Assembly: GCF_018446385.1 (NCBI RefSeq)
Contig: NC_056002.1
Location: 28,506,636-28,570,635 of the forward strand
Length of the DNA stretch: 64,000 nucleotides
Direction: 5' to 3'
From: Zingiber officinale
Lineage: Eukaryota > Streptophyta > Magnoliopsida > Zingiberales > Zingiberaceae
The notes under the pieces are model-generated. The model did no database searches, was not told the origin of the DNA, and was given only the letters and a program-made list of their open reading frames with translations. This document shows positions 23,801 through 38,300 of this stretch, one piece after another; the stretch's first letter is position 1, and each line of letters begins with the position of its first letter. Position numbers and translations under genes: made by a program.

Positions 23801-26252
23801 GCATGTGTGAAAGTCTTGGTAGGTCAGGTAGACTAGATTACCATACAGGTAGGAAGTCCTAATAGGTCAGATACACCATATACCAAGTAGGCTAGAAGTC
23901 CTAGTAGGTTGAATAGATTCTAAGTAGGTAAGAAGTCTTGGTAGGTCAAACAAACCAGATACCAGTTGGGTAGGTCGAACAAACATGTTTATATGTTGTA
24001 TGCTTGTTTGGACTAATTTATTTATAACTAGAAAACTTTCGGAAGAGTTTCTGGTTGACTGCAGCTCCAGGCGACCATAAAATTGATCCAAGCGACTAGA
24101 TAAGCCAATAAGCTTAGAACTCGTCCAATAAATTGTGTCCGGGGGACCGCAAGACTGGAAGACTTAGTCATCCCAGAAACTGTAGCTTATGTAAATGGAG
24201 AAGCTTACGTGGAGAACATTCCATGCGACTGAAAAGGTTTTTTGTGTAACTAGAAAGACTCTGGTTGATCAGGAACATGATGCGAGCGACCAGAGAAAGG
24301 ATAACTGGAAAACAGATAAGTAGACTTATCTGATTGACAAAAACATAAGTGAAGCCACTATATAAAGGGCTTCGAAGGAGACCAGAAAATCATCAAGAAA
24401 TACATACATTCAATCAACAGTCAATCAAGAATTGCTTCTGTTCGTCCGGGAAGAGTGCTGCTGCATTCAAGGATTCCAGAGAGCAATCAACAACAATCAA
24501 GCAACCATGTTCTTCATTTGTAATTTTTATTTATTTCACTTTCATTAGTGTTGCTTGGTTTTTGTACTTTTGTATTGTTGTAAGAAAAGGACTTTTAAGT
24601 GGTTTCGCCTCGGAAGGTATTCAGCAAGCAGAAAAATAGTGGACTTGTGTTTTTCTTATTTATTGTGATCTTTATTTCTTCTGTGCACTAATGTTTGTAG
24701 ACAAGCATGATCAACAAAAAGACTGTGAATGGATTTTCACTCTCCTCTAGCTGCATACATGATCCCACAATATATTCTTTTCCTTGGGGCCTTTGGTGGA
24801 TTTGATCCTCATCTGTTATTTTCTCGTTATGACTCGATGCCTGAGTGTGCACGCTTTTCTCACACGACACCAAATCTATTATGCTCAGGGCGCAACACAT
24901 AATATCATTTTGTCAAATTTTATTAATAATCTAGATCAAATTACAACGAGAGCATGTAGCTAGATGAGTACAAGTTTGGTGTGGCCTAGCAGTTCTGCTC
25001 TGACTGGAAGTGACACTTTTGTCTCCGGAGGGGGATCATAGGTGGCTTGAGGTTTTTCCCAAAGTAGATTAGAATTGGATGTTTGCTTCAGGGTGATGCC
25101 ACTCAATATGAGGTGGCTTGGGTCTTGATGAGCCTTGCCATGATTAGTCTGAAGAGAGGAGACTTGGCTTGGTCTAAGGTTCGAGTGCATGACTCCTATT
25201 GTCCCTTCCAATAAAAGGCAATCTCTCTTTCTCGCTGCAAATCTGCCACATGGTTACCGGCTCGGCTACACCCTGGGGCTGGCTATCTCTCTTTCTTTTT
25301 TTTTTTTGGATAAGGTAAATTATATATATGGAGCGAAAGGAAATGTACAACAACCTATGGCGCATGGCTATCACTCTTTCTTGCCCTCACAGATGGTGTA
25401 AGCTCTCTAAAGGCTGTAATGGCTGAGGAAAATTTTGTGCAGGATGTCCTCTCTATGATGGATGGACTATTTTTATTGGCTCGAGAAAGGTGCACTGGTC
25501 AGTCTTTAGGCACCACACACTAGGTAGAGTTGGTGGAGATCCATGGCTTGCGTTGTTCTTACATTGAATTCCATCTAGATTGTACACATGGGACCCATGT
25601 AGCAGTCACAATCTTCTAGAAACCTGCTGTGTTATTTTTCCATGTTAGTATACAGATACAGTTTGTGTAGACTCTCACATATAACCAATTTATGCTAAGA
25701 ATAGACAATCAAATATCTTGGATGATCAAGAAACAAACTAAAGTGACTAGGTCAAGTGCAAATTAACTCTAGGCACATGTTGATGAATATGTTGGATATG
25801 ATTTTACTTTATCAATGAAGCTATAGTGTGATAATCATACTACTATGTATCTTGCTTCTAATCCCATTTTTCATGAGGGGATGAAATACAAAGATTATCT
25901 TTTTTATTATGGGAAGCTGCAAATTAAGATGATTATCACTTTGTCTGTGAATTCTAATGATTAATTAATAGATTGCTAAGTTTTTTGAGAGATCCTCTAA
26001 TTCTATATTTGTAAAGTATTTTGAAATGGATTGGCAGGGAATTATATATATATATATTGTTATGCTATGGACGAAGTCATGCGGACTTCGTCCGCGCTAG
26101 CTTGATTTTTTTTAAGCTCCCGGTTATATCAATAAGATTTTGTCTTTAGGATTTAGGGGTTGGGTTATAGTATTAAACACAAAAAAATTTTCAAACTGAT
26201 TTTTTTTTGAGGTTTGCATGGGGTGTGTGCGGTAAGGTCCTTAGGGTAATAT

Positions 26253-26306
<54 letters not shown>

Positions 26307-29300
26307 CAACCAGACATGATTAATGTTGCTAGCACTTGGATGAAGGTTCATCTGTCATCATATGTTAATTTTCAGATCACAAATAGAGTAATCTCAATTC
26401 TATGTTTTTTCTCTTCTTACATCCAAGTTTTTGCTTTCCTCTGCTCTGCCTGCTCTAATCCGTCCAGTCCAGTCCAGTCAAAGGCTCTTATTCAGAGTGG
26501 TTTAAGCTTTGAGTCCCAGCTGTTTTATTTAGGCTAATGAAGTACGTTATTGAAATTAAAGCATATGGCTAGATATGTCTTGGATGAAAGTTTCTATTAT
26601 GTCTAATTTATTTAACACACATCATTTATGCTCTAACACTCTTATGGCTAATGCAAATTTTAATATTGTGTTTGCTATAGCTGAATACTTAAATAGTTTA
26701 TGCTGGTGAGGAGCTGATAATTGCTTTTGTTTAAAATACTTTATCCCTGTATAAAAAGGAGATAATTTGAAGCTGATAGATTTTTGGAAATGTAAGGGGA
26801 TATGGAGGGAATTTTGACCGCCTCCACTTGAGAACACAGTGAACTGTCAATGGTCCACATTAATTGGTGAAAAGAGCTGAAGCACAATGGGGTTGGAGCT
26901 CAGGCACTAAATACAGCCTCACTGCCTGATTGTATATACAATTACCATTTTAAAAGAGGGAAACTGACACCTGACTTCATTTATGCATATTGCATTTTGT
27001 TGACAATGTCAACATACTTTTTTTTTTGGCTTCTTTCATCTGTTATGATGTTTTATGTACTTGTTTGATATATTAGATTTAATCATACTAGTTGGTTTTA
27101 TTATATTAATCATCTGTCTCAATATTGTTAAAAAGTGAATCTTGTGCAAACTGTCTTTCATTTTCTTTAAGCAATTACAACTTATTTTTACCAACTTACA
27201 ATTTCTTTGTACACTGCAATATTCTCATACTATTATATCTTTGGTTGGTCCTAAGGTATAAAGCAGCTGTTAAGGCAGATCCGTTATGTTTTGAGGTAAT
27301 AATTGATCTTGTCCTTTTGATCTAAAATATGCCCAACTGGTGTTAATATGAAGGGGTTCTAAGTTTGATTGCTATTGTATCGAAATGGACAAACATTTTA
27401 TCTACCTTGGCACTTGATGGGTGAATAATTTTCCTTGCATCTATTCCTGCTTCAAAGGGTGAAGTGTCATCAGTTGCTGATTGGTCATGTAAATAAATGA
27501 ACATAATCTAGAATGAATAATTAGCTGGTTATTCACGTTGTGGAGACAATAGTCAATAAGTTTCAAAGTACTAGCTTCATATTGTTATTCACTCCAATTC
27601 GTTTTTCAATTATCATCATCTTCCAAAAACAGGGGAAAACAAAAGAAAATTTAAGAGAACTAAATTTAAGTCAATTCCCAACACTGGAGAAACTACATAC
27701 TTCTATTTCAAACTGACAATGTTAGGTTGGCTAGCATGTCCACCTATCAAGAGAGCTAATTTTTTAGGAAGGACTCAATCTTATCACGTATCCATATTAA
27801 GTGTAATTGGATACTCATTCCAAATACTTAAGTTCTTTAAGAAAGGCCTCAACCTATATATTCTAAACAGACAAACTTGAGCTTTATTTTGTTTGTGCAG
27901 TTATTCTTTTGAATAGTATATGTTTCGAGCCAGCTGTTTACCTGCAGTAGGTACATCTTTTAATATCCTCATACTGGTTAAAATCATTCCAGCTCAAGCT
28001 AACCATCTAGCTAAATAAAAGTTATCTAAGACCTAGGGTGGGCATTGGATCGATACAAACTAATTGAATCATTCTGAACCAAGTTTAAAAAGTCAGTTAT
28101 AATTGTTTTTTGGTTCATTTTCATTTGAAAAAAAAACTTTTCAGTTTGTTTTTGTTAAACTCATATTTATTTCTATAGAATTGAATAGTACTTATATTTA
28201 TTTTATTTGATAAAGTTATTTTATTTTAATTTTTCATTTATAGGATTTAATTGGGACCTAAATTATATCAAGTTTATTGGATTTCTCGTAATTTGAGATA
28301 TATAGCTAGTGGTTCACAAAAAATGATTAAGTTGAACTATTTATCTCGTGATAATTTCGAGTGGTGATGAGGTAAAGAAATCTAAGTTGAAATTCAAGAG
28401 AGTGAAGAAGATGCTCTTGCCCTCTCACGCTTATTTACTAAATTCAAGCAGAAATTCCCAAAAACTGTGCTAAATCTTTGAGTTTTCCAAAAAACCTTGT
28501 TTGACGAAATTTCAATTGACCTCATCTATTTTTGCATTTAATTTGGCTTGATTTCAATTATTTTCATGTATTGATAGTGTTTGAATGTAATTCATTTCTA
28601 GGTAATTTCTTTGAATCTTTTTTTTTTAAAGTTCTCTAAAGTTTTGGTGAGATACCCGATATCCATGGAAAGAGTGCATTAGCCTTGGCTAATATTGATC
28701 CAACTCAAGCAATTTGTGTTATTGATCTCAACCTTTCTTGATAACTATGTTTTTTAGTTCTAATGGTCAGAGGTTTTGCTAATCAAGTCCTAAGAAGTCC
28801 TGAGATTCTAGATCTATTAAAAGTTGGTTTTTTATACTATCTTTGAGTAAGTTAAGAAGGTGTTAGGGAACTAATTGCAAATTCCATGTTTTACAATGTT
28901 CTTTTGAAAAAAAAATCATTTTTTATGATGTTAAAAGTGTACTTTTTATGCGAATGATAAACATAGGTCAAGGGAACTACCATGAGATATTCAGTAGTAA
29001 AACAACAAACCAAACCATGCGGACACCTTTTAAACCATCAGCTGGATTAACTGTGGTCTGACATAGGTGTACCTCTCTTCTTTGCTAAGCATGCTAGCTA
29101 ATACCTATGTTGTCAAATTGAATGCATTTGCATGGAAAAATTTGCAAATAAAAGTTATCTATATAGTTACTGAAATGTATGATGAGAGGCAATGCTAATT
29201 GATTGCAGTGAAACTAGAAGAAATGTCATGCCTTTTCTAGGTTGATTATAGCCTGAACAAAAGTACTTGTGCTTAAAGATTGAACTGTTTTTCCTTCCTT

Positions 29301-32300
29301 TTCTTTCTTGATATTTCAAAAACTAGTACATCTAATGTGGCATGGCGTTCTTGTAAGCTCGGATCATGGTTTCTCTGTCCTGTATTCCTTAAAGAGTGTT
29401 GCAAAACTTCTAAATGTACCACATCTAAGTAGTGTGTAGACTGCATATCAGCATTTATGAAAAGAGCTTAGTCAAAACCACCATATCATAATCAGATGAA
29501 ACTGTTTGACAATATGATTTCTATACATTTTTGATGATTGAATCCCATGTAGTGTTTAGCAAACAAATAATTGATCTAGTTTATGAAAGATCTGTTTGCA
29601 ACTTGAATGAAGACTTAAAGTCAAACTAATGTATACATGCTTCGCATTCCCTTTGTCATTTATTCTTCCTAACTGGTCGTTCTCTAGTGTATTATAATGA
29701 TGACTTACTTTTTGCTGTATAATTAGTAAACTGTAAATTGAATATATTACAGTTGATTCATCAGTATGAAAGTTTTTTCCCTTTATTTTGTCTTATATTG
29801 CCATTGTGTCACCTGTGTCAGGCTTTGGAATGTCTGGTTGACAATTACATGCTCACATGTGAGGAGGGTAAGGTTAAATGATCTAGTTACTTACAGTTTT
29901 TGGTTAACAGAGTCATCTATTCCCTACAGCTATTCTTGTGAAGAAATTTAGACATTGATTTATATAAAGATATGACTATATACAATTTTATATTGTTAGT
30001 TATTTTGTTTCTTGATAAATGAAGAATATCAATGCATGTAGAAAAAAATAGAATTTGTATCTGCTGGGGATTGTCTCACTTGTTATGTGAAATTGTGAAT
30101 TTGACAACCTTAAAGTTAGTTCATCTCCTAGCTTTTATGATATTCTAAATATTGCAAGCTTATAACCTACAATACAGGATAAGATCCACATGGCCATCAC
30201 TAAATAATTGGGGTCTATGGCTTCTTGTTATTGAATAATGCAATTATAAATTCCATGATTATTGATAAAAGATCATCTTTTCTTTAGCTTATTTAACTTC
30301 TGAAAGATTGCAACTAGTATATATTTCTAGTAATATAGTAACTTCTTGAAAAAAAATTGAACACTTAGAAATAAAAAAATTGCCATGATTTTAAAAGATG
30401 CACCTCTATACTATATATATGATCGCCTGAACAAGATGTTTCTGTCAAGACTTCCTGTAATGTAACTAGTATAGCGTTACTTTGATGTCAACCTTTTTTT
30501 AATTTTTTACTTATATATTAATGAAGTCTGATTTATTGACATGTATCAGAATCAAATCTATTAGCTTCTTTGCAATTTGGGAAAGATGATAGGTGGCTTT
30601 CCTCATTCTACTCATGTCTTGTAAAGAAGGTAATATCTTGTCTTTATATTTATAATGGCATCAAGTTAATACTGTTTTAAATTCTTGATTCTGCGAACTG
30701 TTAATTTGATTGATTTTGTTCTATGTTATAGCATGACAAAGAACATGTTGTAGAAGCCAAGTTCACAGAGCTTGAAAGAGAGATTTGTGGTGTTGCATCT
30801 TCTACTTCTTCTTTTAGCCAAAAACTAAAAAACAACACTGATTTACTCTCCCGCAGAGCTGAATACTATTACAACAATGGAGAGTATCAAAAATGCTTTG
30901 AGCTCACATCTGTGTAAGGATTACAGCCATGCTTCTACCCTATTCAAATTTAACATATTTAGTTTTTATTGTACTGAGTCAATGCTTCTTTCAGGGTATT
31001 AGAAAGAGATCCTTACCATTTTAAATGTACATTAGTTCATTTAGCGGCTGCAATGGAGCTTGGTCGCTCAAATGATCTCTATCTGATGTCCTGCAATTTG
31101 GTGAAAGATTATCCTCAAAAGTAAGTAAATGTAAGAAGTTTTGTTAGCTTCAAGGTTCTTCGATCAATCATTATCAAGAATGTATTTGATGTAAAACAAA
31201 ATACAGACACAGATTGCATTTGTAGAAGTTGGTTTGGAATTTATAGATTGTTTTGGTTAAGTGTTTTCCCAAAGTTATGGTTGGAATCTGAAAAGTAGTT
31301 CATAAACAATACTTGTTTTTATGATATTAAATTTTGATTGACTTCTTGATATAGCGATTACATCTGTTATGAAGTTAAAACTTCTAAAACTGAACTTTTG
31401 TTTCTGTAGATACACTGTAATCAAAGGAAAACTATAGGTTTGCAAGAACCTATCTGAATTGTATTTTCTTCTTAATTTACTGCTGATGAATCTCTGTTGT
31501 TTGTTTCTAGATTGTGAACAATTTTCATCATTTCTCTTTGCTTCTGATATGTTTATATTCATTTGTTTTTATTTTATTTTCTTTTTGTTGTTTCTTTGCA
31601 TTGTCTTACGACTATCTTTGCAAGTTATCTTTTTCCCTTTAAATCAATTGTGGATTATTAAACTGCTAAATGCTTAGTGTTTTTTTTTCCCAACTGTAGT
31701 CACAGTTATTGGGTATTATGCTCATTATTTGTTTTAACATCTTTCTAGAGCTCTGTCCTGGTTTGCTGTTGGATGTTACTACTATTGTATCAAGAAATAT
31801 GACCAGTCACGGAGATACTTTTGGTAATTGCTACAACTCTCAGATCTTGTTTTCCTTCATAGTTTTGTATTATATTAGCCTAAGTTCTTTATCGAGATTA
31901 GCTTTGCTCAGAACATGGTCATCCTTTCTCTTGCTATTGACATTGTTGGACAAAAATATTAGGATAACTTGGTTTAAGACATACTATTCTTATGCCCAAG
32001 TTTTAGATAGAATGGTTTTGGGTAAGGGATATAGATATATAAGTTGTAATTTTATTCATGTATAATACAATATTTCATCCTTTTCAGCTGCTATCCTGAA
32101 TGACCTGTTCTTGGTTTAGGTTTTATTTTTCAATCCCCTTAAAGGGAGGCTGAAATGAATATGAAGGCACGCTCTTCCTTTATGGCTCAAACTGCTAATT
32201 TCCTTTTCTTCTGCTATTTTTCACTACAATTCACAACACCTTGCCTCCTCTCTGCAGACCTTTTTTTTACAAGTTTTCCTTGTAGAAGTTGCCTACACGA

Positions 32301-35300
32301 AGGAGTTACTTTTGGTTTTACCATCCGCCACCATTGAATTCCTGATTTTTTCCTCCCCTCTCTATGCTTTGTCTTAATAGTGTGTTTCTGTAAATCTGCA
32401 CCATCCAGTAAATATGCAGTCCACCAACAATTTCTACCCGATTTGATCATAGAATCAGCATTACATTATATATCTGCCCATGCATAAGTGGGATTAATGG
32501 CGCTCTTCCGTCCGGATCTTCTGCCTTTAATCACCAGAAGAAATGCAGAATCCTCTTCACTGCCTAGATTCTGAATAAATCTGTTGCATAAAGGAGAACT
32601 GCAGGATCCATAGGCCCTCTGCGGGTACCGCACTTGATCTGGTACAACCACCTTCAATTCAAGACCTGGTCCTAGCACTTCGTAGACTTGACATTTTATA
32701 AATTTTTGTCCAAATATTCAATCGTCTTCTTATAGCCATAGGTACCAATTCAAGCATTTATTTATTTATTTTTTTAAAAAAACTTTTCATTTTTTTTAAA
32801 AGAGAGTAGATTTCCTATAAAAGAGGAGGGTGGAACAAAAAAGAAAAGGAGAAACTTGAGAAAAAAAAAGCTTGACAAACAAAAAGAGAAGGGGAAGATG
32901 CATAAAGAGAGGTAGGAGATAAAAAAGGTGTGGGCAGATTTTTTTAAACATAGAAAAATAAAGAGAAAATTACACAAAGGTCTCTAAGTTTCTTCTTCAT
33001 CCTTCACTTGGTCTTATGTTTTGTTAGAAGTTAGATATCCTGCCTTTCTTTCACTTGTTTGTGTGGGCGATACAAGATGAGACTAGTTATTGTTTGCAAT
33101 TTTCACCATCTATTTCCTTTCTTGGTGAAAAATGACCAGCACCTATTGGCATTCTTCTCTTTCTAAATGAATTATTGGAACCTTAGTCTCTATTTATCAT
33201 CAACACTTTTTTTCGTTGCCTGCAATTTCATGTATATATGTATATATAATATTTTTGATTTCCTTCTATTCTTGAATAGATGTTAGAATTTAATCTCTCC
33301 TTGACATCTCTCTTGGAGTAATATCAACCTTTACGAAGTCTCTTATTCAATATTAACTCCTTGTTCAAGAATAGATGTTGAAACCATAATCTATGATAGG
33401 GGTGTAAATGAGCCAAGCCGCTCGTGAGCTATTCGAAGCTCGATTCGATAAAAGCTCGTTTGAGCTCGTTTAATGAGGCTCGTTAAGATAAATAAATCAA
33501 GCTCAAGCTTCACAATATTCGGCTCGTTAGCTCGTGAACATGTTCATTAAGCCCATGAATCAATTTTTAAATAAAAAAAATAATAGTTTTGATATTGAAT
33601 TTATAGATTTTACACTTACTTATGAAAAACATAGATAAATATATTAAATTTATTTATTAGAATAAAATTATAAATTTTAACAAGAATATTATAATTTTTT
33701 AAAAATATATAATTTAGTTTTTAATGAATATTTAAATTTATAATTTATATTTATTAAGCTCGTTTAGGCTCGATAAAAACTCGAATAAGCTCGTGAGCCA
33801 TGAATATATTCGTTAAATAAAGCTTGAGCTCGACTCGATTATAAACGAGTCAAACTCAAACATCCAAGAGTTCGGCTCGGCTCGGCTCGATTACACCCTT
33901 GAATCTATCTATTTTAGGGGTGGGGAAAAATACTGAAGATTCGGTATACCGCACCGTACCGAAATATACCAAATCATTACCGATATTATCGGTATACTAA
34001 AAATTTTGGTATGATATTATACTCTACTAAATTTTTTGGTATTGGTATGAAATTTAGTATCGGTACACTGTACCAATACTGAAATTTTAATATAAATGGT
34101 ATGAAATTTATACCACGTTGAAATTTCGGTACGGTATCGGTATGAATTTTTTTTTATACTGAATTTTTTGGTACGGTATACGGTATACGGGTTTAGGGTT
34201 TGATATATTGTATTGAACCACCCCTATTCTATTTCTCTTTTCAACTCTTTGATAGTTGTCATCCATCCTCAGAAATTTCAGAATGCTGCTGTGTCTCTAG
34301 CTTGAGGGGAAGTTAAGAAGATCATATCAAAGTCCATCGAAGATCATCATTTACTTCACTTTGTTGGATATCAAGTCTTTTGACGGTCATCATCAGATTC
34401 ACCTTTAAATGCCTTTATGACAGACAAGATTCCTTTAAAGATCAATCTTGGGTCTTGCATTGTCATGCTGCTGCACTACTCTTGTATCTTGGCTTTCGTT
34501 GTCATTGCGTTTAAATCACTTTTATCCTTTCTTATGATTTTTTTATAGTATATGTAACAAGCTGAACCTAGATAGTATTTATGCTCCAGTTTATGGAGTT
34601 ATTCAATAAAATATTAGATATAAACTAGTCTAAGCCGTGCCTAATCTTATATCTAATACATTAATTCTAACTCTTCATGTACAATTCAATATTTCATCCG
34701 CTATAGCAAATGTGTGAGATTTTGGAGTAGTTAAGTGCTTGTCATTATAGTTCTATCTAAAATCCTGTGGAAGGCTCAAAGCATCTTTTTGTTAGATGTT
34801 CAACATAACTTAATTTTTCTTAATACAAATTACAAGATACTCAATTCTATCCTCAAGGAACTATTCAATCTTAGTATCAATTGCACAAACTCCTTTGAAT
34901 GAAGCTCTAATTATTAGATTCTCTAGTTTTTACTTTGATTGTTTTCCATTTTATGTCAAAAGTTCACACTAATATTTGCTCATAATTTCACTATATTTGT
35001 TTTTTACCGCATTTTCCTCATCCGAATAAGTTTAAGTTGGTTTATTAATTGATCTTTACATCCATCTAAATCAATGTAAAAAATCAATCTCATGATTCTT
35101 GGCAGCAAGGCTACCACCTTGGATGGGGCATTTCCACCTGCTTGGATAGGTATTGGTAATGCTTATGCTGCACAAAGTGAGGGTGAACAAGCAATGGCTG
35201 CATTCCGCACAGGAGCTCGTTTGTTTCCTGGGTAAACTAGCTATTGCTTTTTAATGTGGTCATTCTAACAAATCCATGCTAGCATCAGATTTTTTTTCTC

Positions 35301-38300
35301 CGTTTGAAACATGTAATGGGCCATTAATCTTAGAAAGAACCATAGCTACTTGTTAATTCTACAGTACTATTAAGAGGTTTTGCCCCAAGCCAATGGCTCT
35401 GCTTTGATAATTCCTTGTCGTAGCTATTGGCTTTAAATTTGATTCCAGTAAATATTCTTTTGTGATTCCCATCTTGAGTATTGATATTTCCAAAAATTAT
35501 TAAATTGCAAATGCCAATCAGTTAGACAAAGGAGTGCAATTTTCATAAGTTATTAAACATTCTTCAATCCTGACCCTAATGTTTATAATATATCCTAGGA
35601 AATCATGTTTGATTGTTTAAGAATGCACTCTAAAAAAATTTATCCTTGTTTATCAACCGCACATATCTAGCCAAATTCAATTCTTTCTTGTACGGTTTTG
35701 AAAAAAGTGTGATATGTGCTCATTCCTCTAGCTAATGTTGAGTTTTTGGCAGAATTGACTAATAAAATCGAGCACACTTGGCAAAAATACCCCATTTTTC
35801 TTCAGAAGGGATGGGAACCATGCTCAATATCATTTGATTTGAAAAGTTGTTAACTGAAATTTTCCTAATTACCTTATATAAGTTGGCGGATTCTGACTGA
35901 GTCTTGGATTATGTACTCATATCAAGTTTGATCAAGTACTTCTACTATTTGTGGTGCAGATTTGATTTTTACATGTGATTTCCTATTGATGATCATATTC
36001 TTACCTAGAATTTAACACAGGTGTCACTTGCCAACCCTCTATATTGGAATGGAATACATGCAAACACATAATTACAAGCTTGCAGAACAAGTAAGTTTTT
36101 TTCTACTCTAAGATTGCAATATATTTGTTTTGATATCTGTTTATTGTTCTTAGTTCTGATCTAATTGGTGTTTTGGTGCATCTTTGATAATGATAGGTGA
36201 CAAAATATACAAATGTCTAGTCTCTATGTTATCTGTGAGACTCCCTCAAATGTGACAATAGATAGAGGTGTTAATATCTTGATAGATAAATATTTTTTTT
36301 AAAGAAGTGGTGACCATTTAACTCTTGAACAATCACAAGGTAGGCTTTCAATTAACTCTTAAACAAAGAACAAGGAGAGCGGAATTGTCCAAATCTCCAC
36401 ATAGAGGATGGAGAGACACAGAGGTAGAGTGGAGTTTGGCTATTTGAGCCTCTTCAACTAAAGTGGTGGCCAACCCCCCCTTTTTAACATGGGGTGGTTG
36501 GGCAATGAGAGAGAGAGAGAGAAATTCCATCTTTTTTTATCTTCATAAATCTCCCCAATTAATTTCATGTCTCAATTACTTCAATAAATAAGTTAGACTT
36601 TTTTTAACTATAAAATAATTCTTAAATCTAATTAATTTCTAATTGAACACTTATAAAATAATCCCATTGGAATACAATTCCAATTTTAAGATTTAATAAA
36701 TGAATCATAATTGCCTTTTCAATTTAGTTCTTCATATGTTAATTTAATAAATGAATCTTTTATTTTTATTATAATTAAATCACTTAATAATCATATTAGT
36801 TAATTACTACATTGGCCCTAATTAGATAATATTTTTTCTATTGTACTATGCAACTATGTGTCAAGGGTTCATAAATTGTACATGTAACTCTATAGGCTTG
36901 CATAATTCTTGGTTGCATACGATAAATGATCAAATTGTTAAATCCTGGATAAAGATTCACTTTATCAATTTTTATATGCAAGTCATGAGTGCCCTTTTCT
37001 ACACAATATTGCTGTAAGTCATGATGATTTGTTATTCTCCTATGTCATGATGTGAATTAGGGGATGGAATAATGATTATCCCTTTAGCCCATGTTGCAAT
37101 GTCATTTGACATCCCATAATGATCCACTCGCTTGAAAGTGAATTAATCTACTGGGTTAAAAGTGAATTGATACCCATCTCAGTTTCTCTAACATTGTGCA
37201 CAAATTCCTTGAGATTTTCCACAGAATAGAGCTGTGACATATCTCCTACAATGAGTGATAAGTTCTTTGCCGACTAAGCACCTACTTCTATACAACTTGT
37301 GCTACATCCAACAATGAGTGTATATCCAGCTTCACATAGGGCCCACCCTACAAGTGTCAAAGTATGGTCCTCATATGTGGTGGTAGTCACGCCCTTAAGT
37401 CTAAGGACTAGTTGCACCTGGAATGTATGAGATTTTATAGATGCTAAGCAAATACCATATGGGTTCTCATGGAGATTTACGTCTGATGGATTCTTCACCA
37501 ACCCATTTACATACTGTCTAAGCATTAACATGGCGTGAGAATACCTTACTGCTATCCTACAGTAGAAGCATTATGCGTATCAATCTATCCATAATTGTCA
37601 ATATTCAGGCTCGATAGTAATTTAACCAGGGACATATTAATAGTGTTACTTACAATAGTGCGACTTACATGTATTACTATCATGACATCATGCTGGATGA
37701 TACACTAATACAATAGTACTATATGGACTTTTATTACAACTATTTAAATGAACAAGAGAACTTGTAAAAAGAATAATTCATTAACACGGCAATTACTTGT
37801 GAGTGTCCATACTACATATGAATGATATAGGGCACCCTCACTAAGAGTCTCCTCATCTTGAAACTAAATAGTTTGATGCATCCTCTTTGGGTTGTAATTT
37901 TGATATCTATCAATCTATATGCAATCATCCAATCATTCAAAGAGATGAAATTTACCATGCCTATTTAAAAGTGAGACCATATCAATCCACTCCAAATTCT
38001 TTGGAATATATAGATGAGAATGGCCATCACTTCCTTGTTTTTATAGTATAAATTATTCTCAAATTAGTTAAAGTTTTCATCAGAAAAGAATGCTGCTATT
38101 TGAATTCCATGTTTCATTTTTTCAGACAATCACATGTCAATGATCCAATGCCTTTGTGGTAGATGAGTTTTGATGGTGGAAGAAAGTCAATGGTTAGATT
38201 TGTGTCTTCCTGAAATACATAAGGAAGCTCTTAATTCATCTCAAAAGAATTCTTTGACACATTTCCATTATCTCATGAATTCTCTCCAACATATTCAGAA

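Larger units (their letters stand above)
19516..24769 (+). mobile_element. Degenerate LTR retrotransposon lacking pol, with nested LINE
   Basis: The right LTR is 23347-24769 and the recognisable part of the left LTR ends at 20023, immediately followed by a primer binding site TGGTATTAGAGC (20026-20037). LTR similarity is clear from AGTGAAGCCACTATATAAAG onward (19517 on the left, 24347 on the right); further left the 5' LTR is too diverged to place its start. Only a 43-codon gag stub remains, followed by a long T-rich low-complexity stretch and then by non-coding sequence. A polypurine run CAAAAAGGGAAGA precedes the right LTR. It resembles a large non-autonomous derivative. An RTE LINE is nested at 21335-23305. 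Confidence 0.78.
31824..35105 (+). other. APC6 intron 9 content
   Basis: 3.3-kb intron with two neighbouring MITEs at 33397-34226. The rest is AT-rich with short open frames (31709-32678) that have no recognisable domain. Confidence 0.55.

Noticed and set aside
28034..28044. TAGGGTGGGCA as a hAT MITE left end
   Set aside because: No matching inverted right end or TSD was found within 1 kb.
36850..37900. Possible LTR in APC6 intron 11
   Set aside because: Texture suggests a retroelement, but no TG/CA ends, TSD, PBS or coding motif could be identified.
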